The position numbers were made by a program, and so were the translations under genes. The notes under the pieces are model-generated. The model ran no database searches. It was not told the origin of the DNA and worked only from the letters and a program-made list of their open reading frames with translations. Positions 24,954 through 33,603 of a DNA stretch of 64,000 bases are shown here, piece by piece; positions within the stretch are counted from its first letter, which is position 1, and each line of letters opens with the position of its first letter. Where the stretch lies: the NCBI RefSeq assembly GCF_007676705.1, contig NZ_VEBF01000004.1, positions 1 to 64,000 on the forward strand, written 5' to 3'. This DNA is from Paenibacillus xylanexedens. Its GTDB lineage: Bacteria > Bacillota > Bacilli > Paenibacillales > Paenibacillaceae.

Positions 24954-25626
24954 TTTTATAGCCCACTCCCCATACCGTTTTAATATACTGAGGTTCCCGT
25001 GGATTCATTTCCAATTTCTCACGTAGGTTACGAATATGAACCATCACTGTATTATCGGAATACCCGAAAGGTTCTTTCCATACAGTTTCGTATATCTTCT
25101 CGGAGCTAAATACTTGTCCAGGATGGCTGGCAAGCAACACCAGAATAGAAAACTCCAGAGGCGTAAGCGAAATGTCATTCTCTTTGAGCTTCACGGAATG
25201 TTTACTTGTATCAATGACAAGGTCCTTGATCAGAATAAGTGAATTAAATTCTGCTTTGCCAATCAGTGTTTGACGTCGCAGCTGAGCCTTAACGCGAGCC
25301 AGTAGTTCTAACGGATTAAATGGTTTGACCATGTAATCGTCAGCTCCGGTAGTCAGGCCTGTAATTTTATCGATGTCCTCTTCCTTAGCGGATAGCATAA
25401 TGATAGGGGTAGTTGATACTTCTCTTATTTTGAAGCAGGCTTTGATTCCGTCCATAACGGGCATCATAACATCCAGAATGACGAGCTGGACCGAAGTTGT
25501 TTTGATAATATGTAGCGCTTCTTCCCCATTGGCTGCTTCAATGACCTGATATCCTTCGTTACGTAAATAGACATGAATGACATCCCGGATATCGGGTTCA
25601 TCATCAACAACGAGAACGGTATTCAC
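24946..25626 (-). CDS. VanR-like OmpR-family response regulator
   Basis: A 226-residue regulator with a receiver domain (VVDDEPDIRDVI, acceptor Asp52 in LVILDVMMPVMDG, Lys in MVKPFNP) and an OmpR winged-helix domain (TPLEFSILVLLASHPGQVFS to IKTVWGVGYKID). It pairs with the overlapping kinase. It lies downstream of dedA and methyltransferase genes on the same strand, suggesting that the cluster controls membrane composition or resistance. Confidence 0.93.
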   Translation of the reverse strand: MNTVLVVDDEPDIRDVIHVYLRNEGYQVIEAANGEEALHIIKTTSVQLVILDVMMPVMDGIKACFKIREVSTTPIIMLSAKEEDIDKITGLTTGADDYMVKPFNPLELLARVKAQLRRQTLIGKAEFNSLILIKDLVIDTSKHSVKLKENDISLTPLEFSILVLLASHPGQVFSSEKIYETVWKEPFGYSDNTVMVHIRNLREKLEMNPREPQYIKTVWGVGYKID

Positions 25627-25717
25627 AATTCAACACTCCTTTTATGACCTTCTTCTATATAAAATTTCAAATGCTTATAAAGTGGATAACTTCAGTGTAA
25701 ACGATAGCCCAGGATGT

Positions 25718-26284
25718 TTAAATTGTTTCCTTTTTGCGACAGACATAAACGAACGCAGGAGGGACATTCAAAGGCACGAATTCTACTTTTTCGATAATAA
25801 AGTATTCGGATAATGTTTTTTTCATTTGAAGTGAATATTGAAAGGCGATGAATAACCCTCCAGGTTTGAGTGCTTTATGAATCTGATCCACCAACGTATT
25901 TCTTAATTCAGGCTCAAAGTTGAAGAACGGTAACCCGCTAAAAATGTAGTCCAGTTGCTGAACGCCCTCTTGATTCATGGATTCTAACAATCGAGCGGCA
26001 TCTGGATAACAGGCGAAACCCGGGTAAGCAGTCTGAAGATTATTTCTCATCGTTTCGTTCATCTCAAACAATAACACGTTGGTAGAATCTTGTACTTGTT
26101 GATGAATATATCGAGTGATGGCTCCAGTACCCGATCCGAGTTCGGCGACGGCTTTTACTTCCAGCCAAGAGGCTTGATTCACCATTTTGCTGGCGAGAAA
26201 CCGGGAACTGGGTATGATACTGCCAACATGTTTAGGGCTTTGCAAAAAGCTTTTCAAAAATAAAACAGGTTCATTGGAATTCAT
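25718..26284 (-). CDS. Phospholipid N-methyltransferase-like SAM methyltransferase
   Basis: A 188-residue class I methyltransferase with an N-terminal amphipathic region (MNSNEPVLFLKSFLQSPKHVGSI shortened) and motif I AELGSGTGAITR near residues 46-57. The SGLPFFNF segment resembles the post-motif loop of PmtA-like phospholipid methyltransferases and rRNA adenine dimethylases. The likely target is the head group of phosphatidylethanolamine; that is inference from family and from the dedA neighbour. The ATG at 26284 follows GGAGG with 7-base spacing. An intact paralogue of the broken gene at 23217. Confidence 0.82.
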   Translation of the reverse strand: MNSNEPVLFLKSFLQSPKHVGSIIPSSRFLASKMVNQASWLEVKAVAELGSGTGAITRYIHQQVQDSTNVLLFEMNETMRNNLQTAYPGFACYPDAARLLESMNQEGVQQLDYIFSGLPFFNFEPELRNTLVDQIHKALKPGGLFIAFQYSLQMKKTLSEYFIIEKVEFVPLNVPPAFVYVCRKKETI

Positions 26285-26321
26285 AGGAGTTCCTCCATGT
26301 GATGGTATGTTACCAAACCAG

Positions 26322-26825
26322 TTAGAAATGTAATAATTGAAACGTCGATAGAATGGGGCCGCCGAAGTAAATTCCTGCTGTAAAATACGTAATGGTCCAG
26401 AGTACAGCGCCGGAATATGAGATGAGAGCAAATTTACGATACTGCACGCCGCTCAGCCCAATGACCATAGGAAGGACATATCGCACGATTGGAATGAACA
26501 AACCAATGCATATTGCCCAATTGCCATACTTATTCAGGATCAGTTCGGCCTTGATGAAATGCTTATGATGTTGAAATCTGTGTTTTATCTTGGGTCCAAA
26601 AAACTTCCCTGCAAAATAAGCAAAGGTAATGGCCGTTAATAGTCCTGATAAAATACAGAAGTATGTGATCCATGAATTGATAACTCCTGAGTGGCTCAGA
26701 ATGGCACCGCTGATAATGGTGATCTCATTAGGAATTGGAACGCCGAAAGGCCCTAACGAGAAGGCAAAATAAAAAATCAGATATCCGTACTGATGAAGTA
26801 GCTCTAAGATCGTATTACTGATCAT
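26322..26825 (-). CDS. DedA family membrane protein
   Basis: A 167-residue integral membrane protein of the DedA/SNARE-associated group, now linked to flipping of undecaprenyl phosphate or phospholipids and to antimicrobial peptide resistance. Visible features are FSLGPFGVPIPNEITIISGA near residues 21-40, and FAGKFFGPKIKHRF followed by the GLFIPIVRYVLPMVIG segment. It is the first gene of a minus-strand unit running through the methyltransferase to the VanRS pair. GAGGAGG precedes the ATG. Confidence 0.88.
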   Translation of the reverse strand: MISNTILELLHQYGYLIFYFAFSLGPFGVPIPNEITIISGAILSHSGVINSWITYFCILSGLLTAITFAYFAGKFFGPKIKHRFQHHKHFIKAELILNKYGNWAICIGLFIPIVRYVLPMVIGLSGVQYRKFALISYSGAVLWTITYFTAGIYFGGPILSTFQLLHF

Positions 26826-26946
26826 TGTTTTGCCTCCTCTCTTGTCGATATAGCCATCTTAATGAAAAAAACTAAGGAATTAATGAGCATAATTCTGAAG
26901 AATATCTAAAGAATACATAAGCAAAGCCAAACAACTACATTCAAGA

Positions 26947-26977
26947 GAAAAAAGCCTTGCCTACTTACTGGCAAGAC
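26947..26977 (-). terminator. Minus-strand terminator upstream of dedA
   Basis: On the minus strand CTTGCC and GGCAAG close a short loop and are followed by GCTTTTTT. It insulates the dedA unit from transcription coming from the small ORFs at 27156-27485. The interval 26978-27077 holds no gene that I can see. Confidence 0.65.
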
Positions 26978-27077
26978 TTGATAAGGTGGATATATTCAGG
27001 AGCGGTGATCTAGGAGCATGGTTTGATGATAAATTCCTTAATTACCAGTACCTTCGTCTATATGGTACAGATCGCAT

Positions 27078-27123
27078 AAAAGAAGAGCCGAGACGTCATA
27101 ATGATGACTCAGCTCTTCTTTTG
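27078..27123 (-). terminator. Terminator after the two small membrane ORFs
   Basis: The arms aagaagagc and gctcttctt pair over a loop that is itself partly self-complementary (gacgtcat/atgatga). A-rich and T-rich flanks on either side allow function in both directions. Confidence 0.72.
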
Positions 27124-27155
27124 GTCCCATGAGAACATACTTTTTTGAAATCAGT

Positions 27156-27290
27156 TTATTGCAGGAAGTAGAACCATCTGAATTTGGCACCAGCAACAAA
27201 AAACAAAACAATCCATCCCCACATAAACAACAAACGTAGAGGTCGTGGAATCAGTAAATATTCTGAGTACAATTTGCTGAAAAACTTCAT
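27156..27290 (-). CDS. Small single-pass membrane protein (44 aa)
   Basis: ATG at 27290 begins MKFFSKLYSEYLLIPRPLRL, followed by one membrane helix (LLFMWGWIVLFFVAGAKF) and RWFYFLQ before TAA at 27156-27158. AGGGGTGG lies upstream, somewhat far from the ATG. The amphipathic basic N terminus and single helix suggest a small membrane-associated peptide. It follows another small membrane ORF on the same strand and precedes a terminator, which supports expression. Function unknown; not recognised. Confidence 0.6.
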   Translation of the reverse strand: MKFFSKLYSEYLLIPRPLRLLFMWGWIVLFFVAGAKFRWFYFLQ

Positions 27291-27323
27291 CACCGTAGTA
27301 ACCACCCCTGCTAAGTTACTCCC

Positions 27324-27485
27324 TTACATCCGCTTTCGAAAGAAAAAGAAGTAAGACGATATGATAACCAAAACTCCAATAAGTCTATATACCGTGGCGT
27401 AGGCCTCAAGGTTGGTTCTGGCGATTACAAATCCGATGATCGAAATAGATAATAGCAAAAGACCAAAGGTAATCTTATAACTCAG
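27324..27485 (-). CDS. Small membrane ORF with non-ATG start (about 53 aa)
   Basis: An open frame ending at TAA 27324-27326 encodes two hydrophobic segments, SYKITFGLLLLSISIIGFVI and YRLIGVLVIISSYFFFF, ending FRKRM. There is no ATG. GGAGG at 27498-27494 is eight bases from a CTG at 27485 and only two from an in-frame TTG at 27491, so the start is uncertain. It lies 33 bases upstream of the 44-residue ORF. Function unknown. Confidence 0.5.
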   Translation of the reverse strand: MSYKITFGLLLLSISIIGFVIARTNLEAYATVYRLIGVLVIISSYFFFFRKRM

Positions 27486-27648
27486 GTTCAAAACCTCCAG
27501 TTATATCAAAATTAGGTATATTATATCATAATAAACACCAGAGAATTTTTTTGTATCAGATTCAGCCATACCTACTCATTCAATAAATAAATCGAACGAT
27601 ATGATGCTGGCATGCCAATATATAGTGTAAGGAGGAAGGGGATGGCTA

Positions 27649-28236
27649 ATGAGTGAGCAGGATGAGTACATAGAACTTGTAACGTTAATACGTGCTGGGC
27701 GTGAAGAAGCATATGGAGAATTATATGAGAAAACAGTGACGGGGATATATCGAACTGTGCGTTTTCTCATCAAGGACGAGTCTGACGCGGAGGATGTGGT
27801 ACAGGAAATTTACATTCAGGCGTATCGGTCATTAGAGCGATATGATGCGGAGCGTGCTTTTCGTCCCTGGTTGATGGGGGTGACGATGCGACAGGTTCAG
27901 AGTTATCGACGCAAAAGGTTGATGCAGTTTCGGTTTAGCAAGCGGGTCGAGAAATCTGACGTTGGTATGGAATATGACTTTTCCACTGAACTGATCAACA
28001 AACTGGCCAATCGTCCTCTGCTGGAACAGGTGCGCCGTTTACCGTACAAGCTGCAGCAGGTGGTCACACTTCATTATTTAAATGAATACACGCAAGAGGA
28101 GATTGCTGGCATATTGGAGATTCCGCTTGGAACCGTAAAATCGCGCATACATGCGGCGCTGGCGAAGTTGAGACAGAAAGAAAAGATGAATCCGAGGTTG
28201 CGGGGAAAGGTGGAGGATCTGCATGAAACTCGATGA
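27649..28236 (+). CDS. ECF-type RNA polymerase sigma factor
   Basis: A 195-residue sigma-70 family protein. Region 2 includes DAEDVVQEIYIQAYRSLERYD (about residues 46-66 in part) and region 4 includes TQEEIAGILEIPLGTVKSRI near 148-167. It directs polymerase to stress promoters. The next gene overlaps its end by 14 bases and encodes a membrane protein that is probably its anti-sigma factor. AAGGAGGAAGGGG lies upstream of the ATG. Confidence 0.92.
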   Translation: MSEQDEYIELVTLIRAGREEAYGELYEKTVTGIYRTVRFLIKDESDAEDVVQEIYIQAYRSLERYDAERAFRPWLMGVTMRQVQSYRRKRLMQFRFSKRVEKSDVGMEYDFSTELINKLANRPLLEQVRRLPYKLQQVVTLHYLNEYTQEEIAGILEIPLGTVKSRIHAALAKLRQKEKMNPRLRGKVEDLHETR

Positions 28237-28972
28237 ACAGTTGCGAAAAGCTTATCAGGAAGAGACACAAGACTGGTCGATTTCTGCGAGAACAAAATAT
28301 AAAATTATGGATGGTATTCGAAGTGATTCATACCGAAGAAAGAGTCGAAAAAAATGGCTGGTCACTGCGCTATTGGTTGCTGTTCTTATCATTCCCACCG
28401 GAGCCTATGCAGGGTACAGCTATCTTGCAGATGGAATATATGGTTCACAGGAAAATATCACAGCTATGGGGGGAACAGCTGAGGATTATATGAGGTTGGA
28501 AGCGAAGCTGCAGACGGCCAAGGCCCATTTCAGCGAAGAAGAATTTGTTCAATATATGGACTTGTTGAAGCAAGTGGGGCAAATGGCCGTAAAGTATGCC
28601 GATTCTCAGGGCAATATGCATCCAGAGCAGTGGAGTACAGTGGAGCAAGAACGGTACAGCCTTCTTGTTGGTGAACTGGAACCGTTTTTCGAGAAGCTGG
28701 AAGCTGCGAGTGTAGGGTCCTCCAAAAAACTGATGGACGAGCAGCAATTTTGGACGGAACAGTTGGAACAGGCAGAGAAGACATTTACCAAGGAACAATA
28801 TCGTGAGTTCAAGTCTGTCTATGAACAAATGAAAAAATACCAAGTTATGGTGATGGACAAGGATGGAAGTATCCATGAGGAACGCTTGTCAGCGGAGCAG
28901 AAGGATGATTTAAGGCAGCTAGAGAGACGCCTAATTCCCTATTTGAAACGGTTGGAGCTCAATGTGCGTTGA
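28223..28972 (+). CDS. Probable anti-sigma factor, DUF3600-like membrane protein
   Basis: A 249-residue protein with a cytoplasmic N-terminal 50 residues, one membrane helix (WLVTALLVAVLIIPTGAYAG, about 50-69) and an extracytoplasmic, highly charged helical domain. It overlaps the ECF sigma gene, the usual arrangement for a cognate anti-sigma factor. The external part (YLADGIYGSQENI and a repeated pattern around EQF/EQL) recalls DUF3600 proteins found with sigma factors in Bacillus. No zinc-binding ZAS motif is present. Confidence 0.78.
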   Translation: MKLDEQLRKAYQEETQDWSISARTKYKIMDGIRSDSYRRKSRKKWLVTALLVAVLIIPTGAYAGYSYLADGIYGSQENITAMGGTAEDYMRLEAKLQTAKAHFSEEEFVQYMDLLKQVGQMAVKYADSQGNMHPEQWSTVEQERYSLLVGELEPFFEKLEAASVGSSKKLMDEQQFWTEQLEQAEKTFTKEQYREFKSVYEQMKKYQVMVMDKDGSIHEERLSAEQKDDLRQLERRLIPYLKRLELNVR

Positions 28973-29045
28973 GTTGAGTGAACTGTGAAAGAGGAGCAGA
29001 AGCGGAGAAGAGATTCTTTCGCTTCTTTCTTTATGTTGTGAACCA

Positions 29046-29921
29046 TTATTTCCTCCCCTGCACCTTCAGCCGATATTGGTGCGGTGTTGTACCTGTGGCA
29101 GTACGGAATACTTTACAAAAGTAGGAGGGACTCGTCATACCGACGCGGTGACCGATTTCGGGAACCGTAAGCGAGGAACGGGTGAGCAGCACGCACGCAT
29201 GACGAATGCGGGTAGCTTGAGCATAAGCGACAATCGTGGTGCCGGTCGCTTTTTTGAACAAATGAGACAGATGATAGGGAGATAGGTGAAGTGTATCTGC
29301 GATATGCTCCAAACGGAAAGGCTGTGAATAATGCTGTTCGATCCACTGTATGGCAGCTTCGGCATGAGGATGAAGAATACCTGAATTGAATGCTGCGTCC
29401 GCATGTGAAGAACGAGTTTCAACATCTTTCCATAAGTAGCGAAGTTGCGTAAGTGAATCGAGCACAAAGAGACAGGTATCCTCCTCAGCTTCATGAGGTA
29501 GCAGATCTGGATAAGTCTTATCGAATTGTTCCATTCGTTGAATGAGTGGGGAAGTGATAGCAAGTCGGATGGGCTGAATGGGAGATTGCTCTCTCAACAG
29601 ATCCTCTATGAAACGGTGAGTCGCGATAAAATGCGACCAGTGTGCCTTCAACAGATCAAGTTCAACCATGAGTACATTTCGAATGAAAGGCTGCTGTCGG
29701 GATACTTGAATCTGGACGTGGTGCAATTGAAAAGGTCGAAAAACCATGAGCATACCGGGTTCAAGGGAGAACACCTGACCTTCTGTTATCAACTGTCCGT
29801 ATCCCTTATGTATGTACGTAATCTCCATCTGTGAATGAGCGTGGAACACCTCGCGAAACGTAGTATTGGATGTGCGACGACAGGCCAGATTAAATTGTTC
29901 TCCCAGGGTGATGGACATCAT
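29046..29921 (-). CDS. AraC-family regulator with cupin domain
   Basis: A 291-residue AraC regulator. The N-terminal part is a cupin-like ligand domain (FHAHSQMEITYIHKGYGQLI). The C-terminal domain has two helix-turn-helix units (RLEHIADTLHLSPYHLSHLF and VPEIGHRVGMTSPSYFCKVF). It is divergent from the Gfo/Idh/MocA gene at 30027 and probably controls it, perhaps through the AAAGCGCTTT palindrome between them. The start at 29921 or 29918 follows GGAGGAG; an upstream in-frame ATG at 29945 lacks a good site. Confidence 0.88.
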   Translation of the reverse strand: MMSITLGEQFNLACRRTSNTTFREVFHAHSQMEITYIHKGYGQLITEGQVFSLEPGMLMVFRPFQLHHVQIQVSRQQPFIRNVLMVELDLLKAHWSHFIATHRFIEDLLREQSPIQPIRLAITSPLIQRMEQFDKTYPDLLPHEAEEDTCLFVLDSLTQLRYLWKDVETRSSHADAAFNSGILHPHAEAAIQWIEQHYSQPFRLEHIADTLHLSPYHLSHLFKKATGTTIVAYAQATRIRHACVLLTRSSLTVPEIGHRVGMTSPSYFCKVFRTATGTTPHQYRLKVQGRK

Positions 29922-29975
29922 GAACTCCTCCCTCAACATGCGCAAGATAGTTTTATTTTAGCACAAGATGAACGC

Positions 29976-29990
29976 ATAAAAGCGCTTTAT
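29976..29990 (+). promoter_or_regulatory. Palindrome between AraC and Gfo/Idh/MocA genes
   Basis: ATAAAAGCGCTTTAT contains the perfect palindrome AAAGCGCTTT. It lies between the divergent genes and has partial likeness to a CcpA box (two mismatches), so it may be an operator for either protein. Confidence 0.35.
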
Positions 29991-30026
29991 TATTGTGTAT
30001 TGTGAAGGGACTAAGGGAGGTATGCA

Positions 30027-31187
30027 ATGATGTTAAAAGTGGCGATTATCGGAGCAGGTGCAATTAGTGGAGCACATATCTCAGCATATTTGGCATTTCC
30101 TGAGCGATGTCAGATTGTTGCTGTGGTCGATATGTACGTGGATAAAGCACAGAAACGAATTAAGGAATACGGACTGGAGGGAGCGGTAGCCGTTGTCGAC
30201 TATAACGATCTATTAAGCGAGCATATTGATCTGGTTTCAGTCTGTACACCGCCTTATACCCATGCCCCAATTGCATGTGATTTCATGCATGCAGGTGCGC
30301 ATGTGTTAGTCGAAAAACCGATGGCCTCTTCCCTGGAGGAAGCGGATCTAATGCTGAGAGCAGCGCAAGAAAGTGGAAAGCTGTTATCGGTTGTGGCTCA
30401 AAATCGGTTTACGACTCCAATGATGAAGCTGAAAGGTGTGCTGGACAGTAAACAGATGGGCCCTATCGTACATGTGCAGGTTGATTCGTTCTGGTGGCGG
30501 GGGCACAATTATTATGATCTGTGGTGGCGCGGGACATGGGAAAAAGAAGGCGGAGGCTGCACCCTTAATCATGCAGTGCATCATATTGATGCCATGCTTT
30601 GGATGATGGGACCTCCAGTGGAATTGCAGGCCATGATGGCAAATACGGCACATGATAATGCCGAAGTCGAGGATATATCCATGGCGATGCTTCGCTTCCA
30701 TGAAGGGGCGCTTGGCATGATTACCAGTTCCGTCGTTCATCACGGAGAGGAGCAGCAGTTGATTTTTCAGGGCAAAAAGGCTCGGGTATCTGCACCTTGG
30801 AAAGTGGTTGCTTCTACCGCGCGGAATAACGGATTTCCGGAACCGAATAGAGAGTTGGAACACCAGATTCAGAAGCTCGCTGACGAATTACCGGATGTTA
30901 CTCATGTCGGTCACGCTGGGCAAGTTGAGAATGTGTTAAACGCTATTGAAACAGGATCACCCCTTCTGGTAGATGGTGAAAGTGGCCGGAATACGCTTGA
31001 ACTGATTGTGGGCATTTACAAGTCGGCAAGTACAGGAGAAAAGGTCACTTTTCCACTAGGGGTGGAAGACGCGTTTTACACAAGGGAAGGAATTATGCAA
31101 CACGCCGTACACTTTTATGAAAAGAAGACGACGGTGGAGAACTTCGAGGATTCAAGTATTACCCTCGGGAGCAAGTTGGATTCGTGA
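30027..31187 (+). CDS. Gfo/Idh/MocA family oxidoreductase
   Basis: A 386-residue NAD(P)-dependent sugar or cyclitol dehydrogenase. The Rossmann N-terminal domain has VAIIGAGAISGAHISAYL (residues 5-22) and the conserved EKPMASSLEEA with its Lys near residue 97. The C-terminal domain has GGGCTLNHAVHHIDAMLWMMG containing the catalytic histidine region. Its substrate is unknown. It is divergent from the AraC regulator and forms a single-gene unit ended by the terminator at 31207. AGGGAGG precedes two ATG codons. Confidence 0.9.
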   Translation: MMLKVAIIGAGAISGAHISAYLAFPERCQIVAVVDMYVDKAQKRIKEYGLEGAVAVVDYNDLLSEHIDLVSVCTPPYTHAPIACDFMHAGAHVLVEKPMASSLEEADLMLRAAQESGKLLSVVAQNRFTTPMMKLKGVLDSKQMGPIVHVQVDSFWWRGHNYYDLWWRGTWEKEGGGCTLNHAVHHIDAMLWMMGPPVELQAMMANTAHDNAEVEDISMAMLRFHEGALGMITSSVVHHGEEQQLIFQGKKARVSAPWKVVASTARNNGFPEPNRELEHQIQKLADELPDVTHVGHAGQVENVLNAIETGSPLLVDGESGRNTLELIVGIYKSASTGEKVTFPLGVEDAFYTREGIMQHAVHFYEKKTTVENFEDSSITLGSKLDS

Positions 31188-31206
31188 TATTCACATAAAA
31201 ATCGCA

Positions 31207-31255
31207 GAAAAAGATGCCAACTCACGTCTAGTGATTTTGGCATCTTTTTCTTTTA
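31207..31255 (+). terminator. Terminator after Gfo/Idh/MocA gene
   Basis: The arms gaaaaagatgccaa and ttggcatctttttc form a 14-bp stem, followed by TTTT. A-rich 5' arm allows function in both directions, which also suits the minus-strand hxlR gene. Confidence 0.85.
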
Positions 31256-31412
31256 AATGATTAAGAATAACATTCCGCTCCAAAATATTCTACTTCGGAG
31301 TGAGTTAATCATCTATTAGAGACAATATTAAAGACATGAATAATATGACGTTTATACGTGTGTTTTGCATTTCCCGTTTGTAATCCCTATTTCGCCTTTA
31401 AATTAAGGGATG

Positions 31413-31733
31413 TTACAGCCACTTATCAGCCCAACGTTCCACGGCGCTTAGCGCTCTCCCCAGTTCCGTGCCTTTTCGTGACAACATATATTCAGTCCGA
31501 ACTGGACGTTCCGTGACCACATGGCGAACCACAAGTCCTTCTTCCTCCAATTCCTTCATTCGCTCATTTAACACACGTTTGCTCAAGTCAGGGATATAAG
31601 CGTGAATCTCACTGAAGCGTTTGGGCTCCTCCATCAATGCATGAATAATGAGGGCTACCCATTTTCGGCCAATGATCTGATAAGATTGTTCCACTTTTGT
31701 GCATATTTGCTTGGCATTCTCATCATCGCTCAT
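31413..31733 (-). CDS. HxlR/DUF24-family transcriptional regulator
   Basis: A 106-residue winged-helix regulator of the MarR/DUF24 type: IGRKWVALIIHALMEEPKRF, then LSKRVLNERMKELEEEGLV. Cys11, just before the first helix, is in the place used for thiol redox sensing by YodB, CatR and HypR of Bacillus. It may therefore control quinone or electrophile detoxification genes such as the DoxX or OYE/MDR genes here; this is inference. The ATG at 31733 follows AAAGGAG; an in-frame ATG at 31772 has no such site. Confidence 0.88.
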   Translation of the reverse strand: MSDDENAKQICTKVEQSYQIIGRKWVALIIHALMEEPKRFSEIHAYIPDLSKRVLNERMKELEEEGLVVRHVVTERPVRTEYMLSRKGTELGRALSAVERWADKWL

Positions 31734-32148
31734 GATTGTACTCCTTTGATTTAGTATTGCTTGTAATATCATTAGTATACTTATTGTAACCTACTTGTCC
31801 ACAGGCCATATGTGTAAAATGTCACATACCAATTGTTCTTAATCTTACCACATAAAGCGTTATCATTAAATAAAAACCCTATAAACACTGGAGTTCACAG
31901 GTTCGACATGATTATTGACGAATTGTGACGACAGGTGTAATATGGGTAACGTTAATTCAAATGGTTACAATTTATAACCTAAACACAGGTTGTGGAGAGA
32001 AGGAATGTTCCATGGTTGAATTCAGGTGCGTTATATAAACGGAGGCAAGGCGGGGAACACACCCACTTATTCCGTCTTTTGTCATGCTTGGATTTGAACA
32101 TTTTGCAACATCATATACTATACTGCACAGATCACAGGAGGCAATCCA
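31734..32148 (+). other. Intergenic region upstream of second zwf
   Basis: No convincing gene. Near the hxlR start it holds GTAATATCATTAGTATACTT, with the palindrome AGTATACT, a possible autoregulatory site. Toward zwf, TTGAAC (32093-32098) is followed by overlapping TATACT hexamers, a probable promoter, and AGGAGG lies before the zwf ATG. A 77-codon frame starting at 31992 overlaps zwf out of frame and has no good ribosome-binding site. Confidence 0.5.
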
Positions 32149-33603
32149 ATGGATGCAATGACATTTGTCCTGTTCGGGGCAACTGGCGATTTAGCCAAAC
32201 GCAAGATTTACCCTGCATTATATAACTTGTACATGGATCAGAAAATGCCGAAATCTTTCTCCGTTATCGGTTTGGGACGACGTGAATTGTCGGATGCGGA
32301 CTTCCAGGCAAATGTAGAAAAGTCACTGAATGAATTTTCACGTCAGACGCCAGAAGAAGCATCACAGGTTCGTGATTTCATTGGAGCTTTCCGTTATTGT
32401 TCTTTAAATAACACGAAGCTTGAAGATTACACCAAACTGTTGGAACTGGTTCAGCAGCGTGAACAAGAGCTTAACATTCCCGAAAATCGCATGTTCTACA
32501 TGTCGGTGGCACCGGAATTCTTTGAGCCGATCGCATTGAACATTCAAGAAAGTGGCCTGGGTGATACCAAAGGCTGGAAGAAACTGATTATCGAAAAACC
32601 ATTCGGACACGACCTGCAGTCGGCTCGTGATTTGAACGAAAAACTGAGCAATACCTTTGCGGAAGAAGAAATCTATCGCATTGACCATTTCCTCGGTAAA
32701 CCGATGGTTCAAAATATTGAGACACTCACTTACGCGAATCCGGTGATTCAAGCGTTGTGGTCTAACCGGTATATCGCCAACGTACAGATTACGGCAAGCG
32801 AAACAGTGGGTGTTGAAGAACGTGCCGCATATTACGACCAAAGTGGGGCCCTTCGTGATATGTTCCAGAACCATATGCTTCAGTTGCTGATGATGATCGG
32901 TTTGCATTTGCCGAAACGCTGTACACCGGAAGAAATTCAATTCAAAAAGCAAAAAATTGCTGAAGCACTTCGCCCTTTGACGAAAGAAAATATTGCTTCT
33001 GAAGTTGTTCGTGCGCAATATGCAGCAGGTGACCTGCAAGGTACTTCGGTTGTTGGATATCTGGACGAGCCTGGCATCCCAGCCGGATCTCAGAACGAGA
33101 CCTATGTTGCCGCGAGACTGTGGATCGATGATCCATTCTGGAGCGAAGTTCCATTTTATATCCGTACAGGTAAACGCCTGGCTGAGAAATCCACCAGAAT
33201 CGTTGTTGAATTCAAGGCACCACTGAAGACGGGGCATGAAGCCGAAAATACAACGGAACCGAACCTGCTTACGATTGAAATTGGTCCGGGAGAAAGCATC
33301 TCGCTTCAATTAAATGCGAAGAATCCATTGAACCATGGTGAAGTGGAGCCGATGCATATGACCTTCAACTCAGGTAAACGTAACATCCCTGAAGCGTATG
33401 AGAATCTGATCTTTGACGCAATGCGTGGTGATTCCACCTTCTTCGCTCACTGGAATGAAGTGGAGCTGGCATGGCAATGGGTGCAACCGATTCAGGAAGC
33501 GTTCGAAGCGGGTAGCGTGCCATTGGATACGTACAGCGCAGGTTCGCATGGACCAGAGTCAGCAGATCGCCTGACAGCCGAAGACGGTTATCGTTGGTGG
33601 TAA
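32149..33603 (+). CDS. zwf: Glucose-6-phosphate 1-dehydrogenase (second copy)
   Basis: A 484-residue G6PD with FGATGDLAKRK (residues 7-17) and RIDHFLGKPMVQN near 177-189. It lacks the 14-residue N-terminal extension of the copy at 11472 and is clearly diverged from it, so it is not a recent duplicate. It heads a pentose-phosphate group with the 6-phosphogluconate dehydrogenase and transaldolase genes downstream, which makes it the better candidate for the housekeeping enzyme. CACAGGAGG precedes the ATG. Confidence 0.96.
   Translation: MDAMTFVLFGATGDLAKRKIYPALYNLYMDQKMPKSFSVIGLGRRELSDADFQANVEKSLNEFSRQTPEEASQVRDFIGAFRYCSLNNTKLEDYTKLLELVQQREQELNIPENRMFYMSVAPEFFEPIALNIQESGLGDTKGWKKLIIEKPFGHDLQSARDLNEKLSNTFAEEEIYRIDHFLGKPMVQNIETLTYANPVIQALWSNRYIANVQITASETVGVEERAAYYDQSGALRDMFQNHMLQLLMMIGLHLPKRCTPEEIQFKKQKIAEALRPLTKENIASEVVRAQYAAGDLQGTSVVGYLDEPGIPAGSQNETYVAARLWIDDPFWSEVPFYIRTGKRLAEKSTRIVVEFKAPLKTGHEAENTTEPNLLTIEIGPGESISLQLNAKNPLNHGEVEPMHMTFNSGKRNIPEAYENLIFDAMRGDSTFFAHWNEVELAWQWVQPIQEAFEAGSVPLDTYSAGSHGPESADRLTAEDGYRWW

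Noticed and set aside
31992..32225. A 77-codon frame overlapping the start of the second zwf
   Set aside because: It runs out of frame into zwf and its composition is not protein-like.
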